A stretch of 64,000 bases of DNA from Rhabdornis inornatus (GCA_013397075.1 VWZS01004485.1:1304299-1368298), one strand, 5' to 3'. Shown: positions 48,696 through 62,265, counted from the stretch's first letter. Notes: generated by a model from the letters alone, not told the origin. Program-made: numbers and translations.

Positions 48696-49904
48696 ACATC
48701 AAGGAATATGGATCTGAAATGCCATAATTGCTGGTGGTGTCATCTGTAATTTCAGAGCTGGAAGTTTCTGTCAACCTCTCTTAAGCTCGATCTGCCACAA
48801 ATACTTACCCTGAGTAAAGACTGCTGACCTAAGAGCACAGGCTGGCCTGACTACATGATGGCTGAGATTGAGGACCTGGGAAAGAAATGGCCACATGGAA
48901 TGCTGTGGTGATGTCCCTATTTTAAGCCTTGTCATTCTTCATCACAATTTTGCAACACAGTTTTGAAGTCACCAGCATGGACAATGTCAAAAGAAATAAA
49001 AAACTTCTGGAAGGGCTGTGATATGCTGCCTTCAGCTGAAAAGAAGCCAAACTTCTGAATAGATCCAGGATCAAAGGTAAATGGTAAATGTCAGTTGGGT
49101 GGTACTTCTGTCATGTTACAAGACTCGATGCAGCAAGTACAGGAGAACGAGTTCTGAAACAGATCAGAGCCAATTATCAAAGTAATCCCATTTGGCCATA
49201 AAAATATCTAGTCATTTAATACTGCTAAGCCTTGTTTGTAATCACAAAACTTAATGAGAACAACTTACACTGAAAGGAAAGAAGGGAAATCTCTGGAGTA
49301 GAAAGGCTGCTAAAAAGGACGCTGACAAATGAAAGCAAATTTGAGGTTTTAACTTCTTTTATATAGGCCATACCCTATTCATAGAGGATTTTTCTTTCAT
49401 CAGTCAACCCAATGCTGAAACCAGCTACAAGATTATGCAAGCATGCTTTTGTTTACACACTCTGTGTCATGTAGACAAGTCTCCCAATTAAGAAAAGGTT
49501 TCTTTTGTTTGCAAGAGATTCTGTTTAATTTCCAGCAGGCAGATTCAGAAATAATTACCATCTATATAGAAGGATGAATAGCAGTCAAACCTAGAAGTCC
49601 CACTACCCACCAGAATTTCAAAGTGAACTTTACTTCTAAGCAAGCATTTGGCAGGTCTGAACAAAAGGGAAAAGGTATTGGACAAAAGTAGTGTTGTCTA
49701 ATTCAAATTCTGAACACCAAGAATGATATTTAGTAATGTCCAGGACCTCACATCTGCGAAGATCCTGAGAGTACTCTCAGAATACTGAGAAGGATTCACA
49801 TCTCTTTTGAGAAGTCTGGCTCCTCCTTGCCACATTTAAGGCATGTTGGAGGTCATACCTCAAACACTAGGGAATGGTTTGGTGAAGCAAGGACAGTAGT
49901 GCCA
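48696..49904. other. Unique intron between LTR and CR1
   Basis: Nothing recognisable. The 49760-49904 part may be the decayed upstream end of the following CR1, but similarity is too weak to include. Confidence 0.55.
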
Positions 49905-50226
49905 TATGGAAAAGATTTTAGCCAGTTTACATTCCTGATGGAGGGCTGTAAAGAAGATGGCTCTCAGTGGTTCCCAGCAGTAGGACAAGAGGCACTGGGC
50001 ACAAATTGAAATACAGAAAATTCCATTTAAACCTCAGAAGACACTTTTTTATTCTAAGGGTGATTGGATAGAGGAATGGGTTTTCCAGAGTTGCAGAGGT
50101 ATTAAAAACTTGACTCTACATGATCCTGAGCAACCTGCCCTTGTTGACCCTACTAGAGTGGCTGGCACTGGAACAGATTATCTAGTTACCTTCCTGCCTT
50201 TACTGTTCTGCGGGTCTGTGAAACAA
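49905..50226 (+). mobile_element. CR1 LINE, ~320-bp 3' fragment
   Basis: The order is attcctgatggagggctgta, aagaagatgg, ctcagtggttcccagcagta, ggacaagaggcactgggcac, aaattgaaatacagaaaatt, ccatttaaac, a decayed 'cactggaacaggttgcccag' region, then catgatcctgagcaacctgc and cttgttgaccct. The terminal part is degraded (gattatctagttaccttcct) and ends with attctgcgggtctgtg-like octamers. The wording fits the CR1 subfamilies with 'gagcaacctgctctagttgacc'. The copy is 5'-truncated and old. Confidence 0.8.
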
Positions 50227-53200
50227 TAGCTCTAATTCTCTGTAGTTATAAAAATGTAACATATAAGCAAAGCTCCTTCTCCTCTTATGCTTAGAAACAC
50301 AGAGCTGGTAAAACCAACCTACTGGCAGGATAATGTATGGTTAACAACTTCAGGCCTTTAGAATGCAAAAATTATTAGAATAAATAAAATACTACACTTA
50401 ACTGTATTAATGTCCCCTGGGTCGCATCATTCTCCCTGGTGACAATGCTATTGAACAACTGGGTACAGCAATATAAAGGTTTAATATCTGGCTATATTTA
50501 ATACTGAACCCTGATACAGGCAGTGCCCACAATGGCTGCAGGTCTGTCAGCATTTTCGAAGTTTTATAACAGCCATGAAAACTCATGGAGTATAGAAATG
50601 AGTCAGCCTGTACTTATAATTGCTGGCATTTAGCACTAGAGATGATGACTAAGAATCTATATTTGAAATACCTGGAAAAAGTACAAATCCTAAGGAAGAT
50701 CAACTAAGCACTATATTTTTGTGAATTAAATACACTGAAATGTGTGCAGCTTGTAGAACTTTTAGGTGAGTCCTTAAAACCAGATCTATTCACACACATA
50801 CCACAAACATATTTGGTTATCATACAAAATGAGTATTGTTTTGATTTGGTTTTCCCCTAATGCAGAATATTGCCATGTTTGGCATTCATCTTCCTACCCT
50901 TTCATCAGCAGAGGTGGCTGCACTTCACATTTCAGAAAAAAGGGAATTTAGGGAATTCCCTGGGGCATAATCTTCAGCGGCAGATGTCACGTATCTCATA
51001 TGCTCAAATACAGTTTGACAGCATGCAAGTGGTCTTTGGTTTCTGCATTAATCAACCTCACAAAAAAATTAAGTTGAAACAAAAATTCAGGGAGTTAGAG
51101 CCAGAATGTCTGAAATGTTTCTCTGAGAAGCAGCTTCACTACAAAATAGATGTCCCAAGATTATACATTAAATTTATTTTTATATGGCATCTTATGTAAT
51201 TAATCTCAAAGAGGATGGATATTACAAATCACATTTAACATAATTTACAATTATCCAAAAGAATCCTGGTGTGTTTCACAGACTGCAGTACAAACTCCAT
51301 ATATCAATGGTATCCACCTCAAGGCTGTCTGTCACAGTTACAGAAGCACTGCAAGTAAATCAAAGGACAGAACAGCGGCTAAATTGAAATCATGCTTGAA
51401 CTTCAGGCTGAGCAGATGAACTTAACTACAGCTTTGAGTGAAAGACCTACCAATAGTTTCAGCCACAGTCAGGAAGAGACATATCCACCAGAAATGAAAG
51501 GCTGAGTCGGACCTCACAGGTGTTAACCAGAGGTTAAGACACACTTTAGCTACATTTGCATTCTCAGGCTGGTCTTTGAGTTACAGGTTTTTAGTTACAG
51601 GCAAATGGTGTAAGAAAGATCCCAATCAGGCTCTGGATGTATCCCCATCAGTGCTTACACCTTTACAGTTTCCATTATCAAATTCAGTGAGTGACCTCAA
51701 CATTTGCATTCATGTTATTCACTTGCATATTAAACTCAAGTATCTCTCTATTATTATTATTTTTTTTTCCTGGGAAAGCTAGTAGATTAAATATGTTNTA
51801 CCACGTATACTTTAAAAATAACTATACCAAAATTCAGCAGAATCTAGGAACTCAGGTATAGTAACCTAACACTGGGGAAAGGTATAAGCAGTAAAAGAAA
51901 GAAGATAAAAGCATTATTGCATGGTTCATGAGAAAACATACCAGCTAGCTGATTAATTTAAAATAAAACAAGTGTTTGCAATTTTTCTTCCCATGTCTCA
52001 AATCCTAAAAACACCTCCTATGATAAATACCAATCAGTAATTCTTGATTAAAGATATTTTAAGATTTAATTGACAGGTCTACAGGCAACTTCTATAGACT
52101 AAGCTTGTTCCTTCTCTTAAACAAGAATATAAAAAATAAACGGAAACAGAGAATTTTAGTGTTTCGATCTTGATAGATTTAGCTGCTTCCTTGGCCAGCA
52201 ACCAACCCACATTTTATATTAAGTATAAATTGAGGAAAAATGTTGAATTTTAAGTCTTATGAATAGTGTATGGCAAAAGCTGGACTAGTTATGATTGGTA
52301 TATAAAACTGAACTAAAATTTATAAATGCACTTCACAGTAATTCTACTAGAAAATTGCATAAAAATTTGTAGTCCTTCCTGCTTCCTGTCTTCTAGCACT
52401 TGCACTTTTCCTGTTTCAGGTCCCTACATTCAATATCTATGCACTGAATTTAATAAAAACAAAGCAGAATTTATTTGCATCTCTGAAAAGATGGGAGAAA
52501 GCTGAATACAAGTATTTCCATTTCAGGGGTCAGATGCCAGTAGCAAGACATGAAAGAGTGAAAACTAAATAATGAGATTTGCGTGCAAAATTCTTGAACC
52601 ACATTACCTTAAAAAGTCAACATGTAAATGCCACCATAAAAATACCCAAGCTTCTCTGTAAAGCTGTTTCAGGTATTTTGTACAATTGGACCAGTCTATC
52701 ATTATAATTCAAAGATGATAAAATTTGAACAGAAGTAGAAGAAACCAAACATGAACAGCAAACGTTTAAAGTGCGTTCACTATTACAGAACACTTTATTT
52801 TATTCAAATAAGAACATTTTGGACTACCTACAGAAAATTTTATGGCTTTTAACTAACAAATTGCAAAGAAATGTGAAATTAAATTAATTCCACACCTAGA
52901 AAACCTGTTTTGAATGGAGGAGTGCTATTTTCCCCTCCTCTCAAACTTGTTTCTGTGTTGGATGTGTACATTTTACTGAAGTATTCAACACTTGTGGTTG
53001 TACCTCAAAGAGAAGAAATACAGACCACTACAGGTAACAGCCAAGTTTCTCCTAAGACCTAATAATTCACCTAATAATTTTATTTTGCATTTCTGGACTA
53101 CAGCCCAACCCAAAGCCAGCAGCAGCCAGTGTGCACTGTCATTTTCCTATAGAATGTCTATCAGAAACAACTGCCTGAGAAGGGCAAGGATAGTCCAGGG

Positions 53201-56200
53201 AACACTGAGAGAAGATAACAGCTTTGCCTATTATCGCTTTTCTATCTGGAATAATAGATTCCTTTCACATGGAATATTTTGGTAGTGAGTGACAAAGACC
53301 TACTCCTACAAACAAACTGAGATTAACAGTACTGTAAATAAATACAGAGAGAATAAAATACCATTTTCTTGAAAAAGTACTGTATTTACTGTATTTATGT
53401 TTATACCTTCTTAAAGCCTATAAGTAGATTTTTTGAAAGAAAGTAGAGATTTTCTTTAGTGAGTAATATTTAATTACTTAGATACCTCTAGTATTACTAA
53501 CTGCTGTGGATATCTTTTTCTGCTTGGGGAACACAGTATTGAACACAGCAAGAAACGCTTCTGAGAGTACAATTTCCTTAAAATATAGAAATAAATAGCA
53601 ATAGAAGCAAAAAAAACCTAAACAAAAAAAAAACCTCCACAACAAAGTGAATAGATTAGCCTGCCTGGCTTGCTCACTCACTCAGTTTCAGCATGGGGCT
53701 GCACACAACATAGTTCAATCAGTTCTTTATTATTTTATAATGTTAAAGGTTATTACCACAACACACAAAAGGCATAATAGTGGGTTCTTAAATTAGCATT
53801 TGCTTAGCTCAAATGCCACTGCACTAATTCCCTTCCTTAGAACCTAGCACAAACAGTATTGCAAATCATGCTTACAGAGTGGTGGGCTTGTGCTGTCTCC
53901 AGAATGGGACACATCTCCTCAGGAGTACAGGAATGAATTGGAAGGGACAGCCCATGTCTCACTCTGCCACTTTGCAGGTTCTTCAAACACAACACACTGA
54001 CCAGTGTGATGTAAAGATGACATTAACTCACAGGATTTAAAAAAATCTTGTCAATCCACATTACTCTCCTGCCTGGCTAAAACAATAGATTTCTGCTAAC
54101 ACTATGAAAGTATTCTGGAAATGAGAACTCCATCTGCAGTTTTATCAGGCTGACTTTTGAGTGAGCACATTGGGAATTCCCAAGTGGAAAGTTGTTGATG
54201 CCATAAGCATTTCCCTGTAGTACAAAATAAAATTTGTTTATCAGTATTAAGCTTTAGGCCACCAGCCACTAATTAGAACTTTGCACAGGAGAGAATGCTG
54301 CTCAGACAAAAAATGAATCTGCTGCACAGGAGCATCACTCCTGTTGGCTTACTGCAAGTGGGATGACAGATGTTCTCCATCTTCAATTATTCCAGGCAAG
54401 ACAAAATACTGAGGACCAGAGAAGCTGCAGGTATTTCAGAGTGCTTTCAGCCCGCAATCTGATAGGATTATAGCAGCCACTTTCATACGAGGGTCTCCCC
54501 AGACTCCTTTTCTTCTGCACATGGTCATGATATAAAAAGATGAAAAGTGTTCACCTAGAGGAATGCACAGGGTCTTTCAGTGCAGTTTTCTTGGGATGTA
54601 TATCCAAGTGATGCCTTCAGGACTCAAAGCTCTAGGGCCTTTACCAGAGATGATCCTGGATGTGTGTCAAACCCTACACCTCTGTTTATGGGCAGCTTCT
54701 CCATAGGTTGTAACCAGTCTGTAGTGGAGACACAGCTCTAGGAACCAGCACCCTTCTGACCATGCAGCCCCCCTGAAAACATGGAAAAACTCCACAGAAA
54801 GCTGGCATGAGCTTGGAAAGGACTCTTGACGAATACTTTTCATGTTTTTTGTCATCTAGACTACATTAAATGCCATTCACAAAACAGAAAATTTTTATCA
54901 CTTTATTTCACTGACATCTGGCTCCCACTGTTTTCTGGTGCTGAATTCTCCAAAACCATCTCTACTACCCTGGAACACACCCTTTTCACCTGTGAGGTTT
55001 CATGGACTGAGAGATCTGTTTGTCATTTTAACTATCGGGTAGTAAGGAAGGTGCTTTTCTTTTATTTTTTTTTCCCCAGCAAAGAATACTTACATTGACA
55101 GTTCCTTTTCCCCCCCTTTTTAAAATTAATAGCATAATGCATCCAGATGCCAAGACACCAGGAGCCCCTAAATAAACCAAACACTTGAATCCACAAACAA
55201 ACTGAACTTAGCATTTATGAGATGTATTTTGCTTACAAGTGAAGCTTTCATGGGTTTAATAACTTGAATATCCCCTCCTGCTTGTACAGTCATATAAAAT
55301 GTAATCAAAATCTCTTCTGCAGGATTAGACCTTTACATGTATTTCACTCACAGCACAAAGAACAGACCAACATCAAAGTGCATACTGTGTTTATGAACAA
55401 GCTCTCTCTCTGCTCAAGTTGCCAAATTTATTCATGTAATGCACTGAGTGTTTGATAGTCCTTTAAAATGGAGTTTCTTTCCCTTTTCTGTCCAGTTTTC
55501 TGCATATACAAAAACCACTACTGCTTTCCATTGACACGTCATCATCCTTTACTATGTTCTATCTCTTCCCTTCCATAAAGTTGCATTGGTATTCCAAACA
55601 TGGAGGATACTACATGTCTAACCTATCATTTCACTCATTATTCCAGTGAAGGCCTTCTCCGTGAAAGCCCCTCATTATGATTGCCAGTGTCTGTACAGCT
55701 TTGTTTCACACCCGTCTGAATTCAAACCTGAGCGTTCCTAAAAATAGCATAGTGCCACTTCATTAGTCTCTTCAATAAAAAGTAAGAGTTAATATATAGT
55801 TAACAGCTTCAATTTTTTGTATTAGATATTTATGTGCTCAGGCCTCAGTATTATAAATGTATTGCTCTATTTGAAACCATAGTTTGTGTACCATGTGCTC
55901 TAAAGAGCAAAACAGAAGTGTATCAGGAATACAAACTTGTGAGTTTACACACTCTGCTGCCAATCACTTTTTACACAAAGAGCACAGTCACACAACTACA
56001 CAGTCACACATTAGCTGTATTTACTGCAAACCAAAAAAATAACTCTCCAAAAACTGATGCTGGCTTATCCAATAATCTATTTTGTCAAAAATGTTGACCA
56101 CAAGCTGCCATGGAACTTCATAGCAAACCTGAAGGTCAGTAAACAGGAGGTGTTTCTGACCAAAGGAAAAAGATAAAAAGATCGATTCCTGAGCTCAAGA

Positions 56201-57583
56201 CTTTTATCTAAGATATTTTTCCTGGGCATCTGTACTTTATAGAAAAGATAATGTGGGCTGGTTTCATCTGTAACCAAAAGGCAGAAACAGAGCAAGATTC
56301 CTCTTAGAGAGCAGATTTCTGCTACTCAAGGGTTCTATGCATCAATCCTAAAATATTACCTCTATACAGAAATGGTCAGGAAGCCAACACACCCTTGGAG
56401 TTGTGGTGCAGAGTGTTTCCAGCAGGATGCAGCACTAACAACAGGGATGGCTGTTTCCTGGTCCAGCCCTAAGGGCATTTAAGACACAGCACTCCATGGA
56501 GAGCACTGCTGTCACTTACTGCCAGGTGGGAGGCATGGATCACAGCACCAAACTAATACCCAGATAAAACATCTGTGTCCTCCAGATCGAGATGATGTGA
56601 AATACAGTTCTTAGTCACTGCTGTTTTCCCTTCAGTATCCCTCCTGGTATATGATCACAAGGGAGCAGTAGGCATGCACCCAGGATAAAATGGGATTTTT
56701 ACCATATCCTCTGGCTATTTTCCTTAGTCCTGTTTGGAGTGAACTTTGAGAAGTTGGTTTCATCTGTGCCCAAGCCTCCATACCCCTGCCTGGAGACTGA
56801 ACTAGCTGTCAGCTTAATTGTATAATAACAAATAGCGAGTCTGGATCTCTGGTTCCCACAAGAAGAGCCCATATGCCCATATAATAACTTTCTCCTTTTA
56901 GGGTAGCTTTTCCTGTCCTAATTTATATTTCCTAAGTTACAGTACATACATTTACATGGTTAATGTTCATATTGCTGAGATTACACCATTGTGATGCATG
57001 CAATATAAATGCCTAGACAGATGGATGCAGTATCACAGATTTCTGAAAGGAGGAGAACTTGCAAAGCCAGAAGCTCACACTTCAAGAAACCCATTTGCTG
57101 GCACAGGGGTCACTGAAAATAGATCTGAATGCTTAAGAAGCAGTACAATACTCTTAAATAAAGTACTGCTGACAAAGGTACACACTCTTTCCTAGAAATA
57201 GGTTCTAGCCAGTTAGGCTGCCAGGAAATAACCATCACAAAAAAATTCTGATTGTTTCAAATTTATGATTTATAAAGAGTAAGTGGAAATCTGCTCAGCA
57301 AAGGAAATCAGTGGCAAAGCCCACTTTGCCAATAGCCTTTATCTTTAAATAAAAATTGATACTAAAATGAGATACCTTATTAATTAAACCAGGATCAGAT
57401 GCTTCACCTATAACTCCCTGAACAAATTATTTTGAAGTGACAAGTCACAATACAAGTCTAAATCACTGCAGAGTAAACAATTTGGAGTGATACCAGGTGA
57501 GAGGTCTCTGGAAGAGAGTGTCTCACTCCATGTATTAGTAATACAGCAATAAGACAACAGGTGCTGCTCTGCCAAGCTCTCTT
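50227..57583. other. Unique intron, no recognisable feature
   Basis: Seven kilobases of AT-rich sequence with homopolymer runs (for example around 53610-53632 and 55062-55075) and one N at 51798. A direct repeat of acacagtcacac lies near 55981-56010. No mobile element, RNA gene or exon was recognised. Confidence 0.55.
51798..51798. other. Ambiguous base (N)
   Basis: A single unresolved base in AT-rich intron. Confidence 0.95.
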
Positions 57584-57615
57584 GATATTTGGATACTTGG
57601 ATATTTGGAAACTTG
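57584..57615. repeat. Four tandem 8-bp units
   Basis: gatatttg, gatacttg, gatatttg and gaaacttg follow each other without spacing. It is a small octamer array, not preceded by a CR1 end. Confidence 0.85.
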
Positions 57616-58656
57616 CTTCTCCAACCCACAGAGAATGAAAAAACAACTCCAAACCAGGTACAATGAGACAAAAACCATGACTATAATACTGCTACTAATA
57701 AAAGAAAAGGTAGAATTGTTACTCATGACCAGTTGCCTCTCCTGAAGAGATATATAGGTATTGTGTGGCAATTTTAAGTTTCATACATTCTGCTTTTCAA
57801 TTCCTTTCTGATTAAAACAACAAAAAAATTGCAGGCTTACTGATCTTCAAAGGTTACGGGCAAGATATGTCGACATATTAACAGAGCTTGCTTGAAAAGA
57901 TACAGAAGACAAAAAGAAGCAAGTGATGATTAGAGCAAAGAATCTAAAGCTGGTGAAATTCAAAAAGTCATGCAGTTGCTTTCGGAAATATACCTTTCTC
58001 TGCATAGCTGTGCTATACCATGTTTCCACAGTTTGTTTCAAAGTCTGCCTTTCATCTTACACATATTTCAGCACTGTTGTTATGCAAGATGGGGAATCAT
58101 TCATTTTAATGTAATACTAAGCATATTACCACAAAACCAGAAAAAAGCTACCGATTTACTGATTATCTAATTAAAAAGCTCTACAATTTAAATTATTTGC
58201 AGCCCCTCATTGCACACAAAAGATTTAATGCTGCATCTGAAAAACCACATGTACAAAAAGCAAAGAATTTGTAAATGCTTCTGATATCTGCTTATTCTTT
58301 TCCTTCCTTTTGTTACAAAAGCCACAGCTATCACTCCCTTTAAGTGCTAATAAAAGCAATTTAATGACAGGTAGATTTGCTGATTTGTAGCTTCTTTGAA
58401 CCCCCAACATACTCACTAAAGGAAAGTAACTTTAGCTAGGAAAGAGATCCTCACAGCACGATGGTGAATAATTCATCATTGCATTTTTCTTTTCATCTCA
58501 TTTTGTGCCAGTAACGTACACAACTGAAAATATTGCAAAATCTAAAAACAACCACAGACAAGGACTTCCAGCAGCAAAATACACATTAAACTAGCAGGCA
58601 GGTTTCCCCAGCTTATATAATAACAGCCTTAGCTCGACAGAACCCCCATCACTCAC

Positions 58657-58768
58657 CGAGGACTGAATTCACTTGAACAAAAGCGGAGCCCAGTCACCAA
58701 ATGCAGCTTTGCAGGACTCTCAATGCAAGATGCTCCTGTCTGCTGTTCGGTTCACACTTGCCTTTATA
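58657..58768 (-). promoter_or_regulatory. Candidate internal DLG2 promoter and non-coding first exon
   Basis: On the minus strand TATAAAGG lies at 58768-58761. About 31 nt downstream, at 58737, an A preceded by C could serve as start site. A putative exon then runs to 58657 and ends TCCTCG|gtgagtgatg, a strong donor, with a GGGGG run shortly inside the intron. The exon contains no ATG, so it would be 5' UTR. Several CpGs cluster here (ctcgac, caccgagg, agcggag, ttcggt) against a CpG-poor background.

Transcripts could splice to the exon at 30851, about 27.8 kb away, and start at its tandem ATGs, giving a protein with SH3 and guanylate-kinase domains but no PDZ. All of this is inference from motifs; no transcript evidence is available. 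Confidence 0.25.
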
Positions 58769-59565
58769 ACTAAGCCAACCAACAACATTCAGTTGCTGAA
58801 CCTGATGAATTATAAAACGGTAGCTCCCAGACTCTCATATTTTACATCACAGGGGGTGGTCATCCAGCATACACACTGCCTGTGTACATATATTCTGCTA
58901 TAACTCATCCTGATAAACACATCAGTGCTGGCAGCAGTGACAGTAATTGGTGCTCAGGATGTACAAGCACAAACCAATAGAGCACACTCCCACCTTCTGC
59001 TCTGTGCTACATCTCTACCTGTCAATCACTGCACCTTGTTAAGGTGGAATGAGCAACTGCACTTGGGGGAGAGGCAAAACTCAGAGAAGAGACCATCTAC
59101 CAATACAAATTCTGCACTTAAACATTTCTTAATGCAGTAGTAAATGTAGCTTCAGTATCCTCTAGGTAACAATTCTCACGATTTTTTTTTTTCTATATCT
59201 TCATAAAATCTTCCCTTCTTAAAGACACAGTTCTTGTTTAGCAACTAACACAGGGTTCATTACTTCTACTATCATGAATGGAAAATATTCAGGCAAATTC
59301 CAGGGACATTAGCACATAACATAAATGCATTACTCCAGGCAGAATGACTGTTAAAAACAATATACTTGTTAGGTGAAATTCTGTGCCCATTTTAAAGTCC
59401 TCCAAAATATACTGAAAGGTTTTAAGAACATCCTCTAAATTATAACGATGTGTTTGCAATGCTCTTCACTTCTCTAATGCCTTCTTCTTCCCATATGCTT
59501 GCAAAGTTTTTAAAGTCAATGTAAAGACAGAAAATAACAGAACCAAACACCTAAAGCTTAGGCCC

Positions 59566-59634
59566 ATTAATCCCATCAATTAAACTAAACATTTTCAAAT
59601 GGGATTAATTACAGCAATAACAATCACAATTGTT
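59566..59634. promoter_or_regulatory. Paired homeodomain and SOX-type motifs (candidate enhancer)
   Basis: ATTAATCCCAT (59566-59576) and ATGGGATTAAT (59599-59609) form a perfect 11-bp inverted repeat; both carry TAATCC, the core of OTX/PITX/CRX homeodomain sites. Ten bases on, AACAAT (59619-59624) and ATTGTT (59629-59634) form an inverted pair with a 4-bp spacer, like dimeric SOXE sites. The cluster sits about 0.8 kb upstream of the candidate promoter on the DLG2 strand. Motifs are seen directly; activity is inferred. Confidence 0.35.
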
Positions 59635-61989
59635 GCACATGTCACAAATTAACACTCAGAATTAGTCCCTAACAAGCAAAACTGGTTATGGTAACGGTAA
59701 AACACAGCCAGGGATCAGCCACTGGAAAGGAGTTTGTATTGCAATTTTTTTATGAGGGAGCAGAAGTTGCTCTTTCAGAGTTGAACTCCAGGAATTTTCT
59801 ATGTGTTTTAAACAAACTCAAGGCTATTTGTTTGAGCATAGAGTGGGAATGAACACGTTATTCAAGAGGATTTTCTATTTCTACATCACTGGTGATGATT
59901 CTCAGAGGGTTCCATTTGGAACCTGAATGCTTGATCCAGCTCCTTCTATTTCTCATTCCTGTAGAACTCAGTTTTTGGTGGCGTGAAGAAATGTTGTTCT
60001 TGGGAAGGTGAGCACAGTTGTGTGAGCAGTTGTGCATTGCCTGGATGCTTTTCCACTAACAACTGGGCTGAGGAATGCAAATGAAGCCTGTGCCAGCAGC
60101 CCCAGGCAGAAACCCAATCCTTCTCACCATCTGGACTGACTGGTGTGCGTCACAATGTGGGAACGGGGTGTTGCATTTCATGCANTGTTCCACCCCATTC
60201 CTCATTTGTCTCTTGTGTTCAGCACCTTTACTATCCGAGAAAAAAATCACTCCAGGCCAGAGGCGTGAGCAGTGTTTCTGCATGTGCTGCTGGCTCTTAC
60301 TACAGCAGCCTGTATGAAGGAAAAGCTCTCTAGAGCTGGGTGGCAGAATGTAGGGGAGACATATCCGGATTTAATCAGAGTAACAGTTTTGATGTCTCTG
60401 TCTTTCTCAGAGGAAAGGACAGCTGAGATCCAGTAATTGGATTCTCCAGTGATGCTGACCGAGAATAATCCAATATGGGCTGAAAATATTCCAAATGATA
60501 AACCCTAGCTCATTAAGAAACAGCAAAAACTCCCCCCTCAAAAACCCCGTGTGCTACCGGATTTGGCTTTTAGAGCCAAATTCTATTCTCAGGGGTTTAC
60601 ATATTTCACCTGCATACCATGGAGGTTCCCTAAAATGGCCTGATTACAACAGTTTGTTGTCTTGTGCACTAATTAGGGTTTTCTGACCTATTTTTCATAA
60701 GAGACAGATTCAAACCATATGTGCCAGAATGCCCTATTTTCCTTTTTGTTTTGCCTTAACCATTCAGACTCTAAGAGGCTTCCCAAGGATCTGTATAAAC
60801 ATGACACTGCCTTATAACAATTTGCTGCCACATGAGTAAGACACAAGCAATGCATGGTTGAATGTCCTTGACCAACATAACATTCACACTAAAATTCAGC
60901 TCCCATTTACTGAAGAAAATGTTTATAAAAGTGACCAATATCTCGCTAATGTAAGCCACAGCAATATTTCATAGCTGTGTGTAGGTGGCATGCATAAAAC
61001 CACAGTCTGCGGCATTACATAAGAGCCACAATCCAAAAAAAAATTGCTACCCCGTTTCACACTTGCGATTTTTAATCAGTTTTTCTGGCTTCCATGTTAC
61101 CTTTCCATGGGTAATACAGCTGATACTGCCAAAACAGTCAACAATGTGGTGCTCTGTAACAGTGCCACCTTTTAGGTGATTTGATACGCTCAGCACATGA
61201 CACATGCCCTTGGGGCTCTGTTCTTACATTCTGGTGAGGAATGTGAGATTTCACATTCAAACATACTCACTCCACTGACAGGTGTGTGAAAATCCCATCT
61301 GGCTGCCAGATTTCTGTGTATCTGCATATACGTATATAGAGTTGTATTTTGGCATTTGTAACAAACACATTTGGTATTGACTCCGATGTTCTTCACTTCA
61401 AACTGCAAAATAGAAATGATCTAAAAATGAAAAAAAAACCAAACAAGACAAAAGTGTTCCCATTTGCCACCAAAACATTACTTCTCTTTTCCATAATCAT
61501 GTGGACTATATTGACTACACATCATGGCTATCTCATTTGCTGTCTAAAGGGAGCACACAGATCACTAGGGAAAAAATCAGGGAATTCAGCTGCAATAACA
61601 AGGGCAGAAGAAGCAAAGGTAACTTCAAATTAAAAAGAACCACAGGCAGATACTATCAAGATCACAAATTAGCTAGTATTGGTCACTCACACCTCAATGA
61701 AGCAAAACTAGATCTCCAGGATCTCCACAGAGTGGACCTGGAGTTTCAGGTGAAAAAATGTGCACCAAGAGAGATAATTTCCAGGCCACACCACATGGTA
61801 TGGATGTCCAGTGCTCTGGGTAGTAATCCTTGTGGCCTAAAATGCTATCTTGCAAACTCAAGAGGTATTTATCCAGTGTCCTGTATTTAGCTATCTTCAA
61901 TTTCTTTACTGATTTTTTTGTCAGACTTACACTGGGTACCTTTTTACCCTGGATTTACACTCTTTCATCTGATAGCCTTTTGATGGCAT
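59635..61989. other. Unique intron, slightly GC-richer at 60.0-60.35 kb
   Basis: The 60.0-60.35 kb part has more G+C, an octamer ATGCAAAT at 60075-60082 and an N at 60185, with short frames on both strands. No family was recognised. The rest is plain AT-rich intron; the 129-codon frame at 61501-61890 has no exon features. Confidence 0.5.
60185..60185. other. Ambiguous base (N)
   Basis: A single unresolved base. Confidence 0.95.
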
Positions 61990-62265
61990 TGTCAGAGAGT
62001 ATCTCTAAAGCAAAGAGCCCAGCAGGATTTAAAAAAGGCCTGGGCATTTATCAGATAGTATCATCCAGAACAGCAGCAATAACAAGAAGCCCAAGCTTTC
62101 CAATGATCAGGGGGTGTAAAAACACCTTGTTTCTTACAGGTGTTTTTTCTTTCATGGCAGACTCATCCCACTGCTCTGCCTCAGTCTGCATCACTTTACA
62201 ACAGCCTAGCTTATGCTGGCTCCTGTATAGGACAGAGTATCAAGGGCTGCAAGTTACTTCCCACC
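61990..62265 (+). mobile_element. Ancient CR1/L3-like LINE remnant
   Basis: agcaggatttaaaaaaggcc with tgggcatttatcagatagta at 62018-62057 matches the 'agcaggattcaaaaaaggattagacatttat' segment of old amniote CR1 copies. It is followed after a decayed stretch by gcctagcttatgctggctcc and tgtataggacagagtat at 62203-62240, equivalent to 'gctggtgctggccactgt..gacaggatac'. Order and spacing are right but divergence is high. It contributes to a 159-codon chance frame (61830-62309). Confidence 0.5.
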
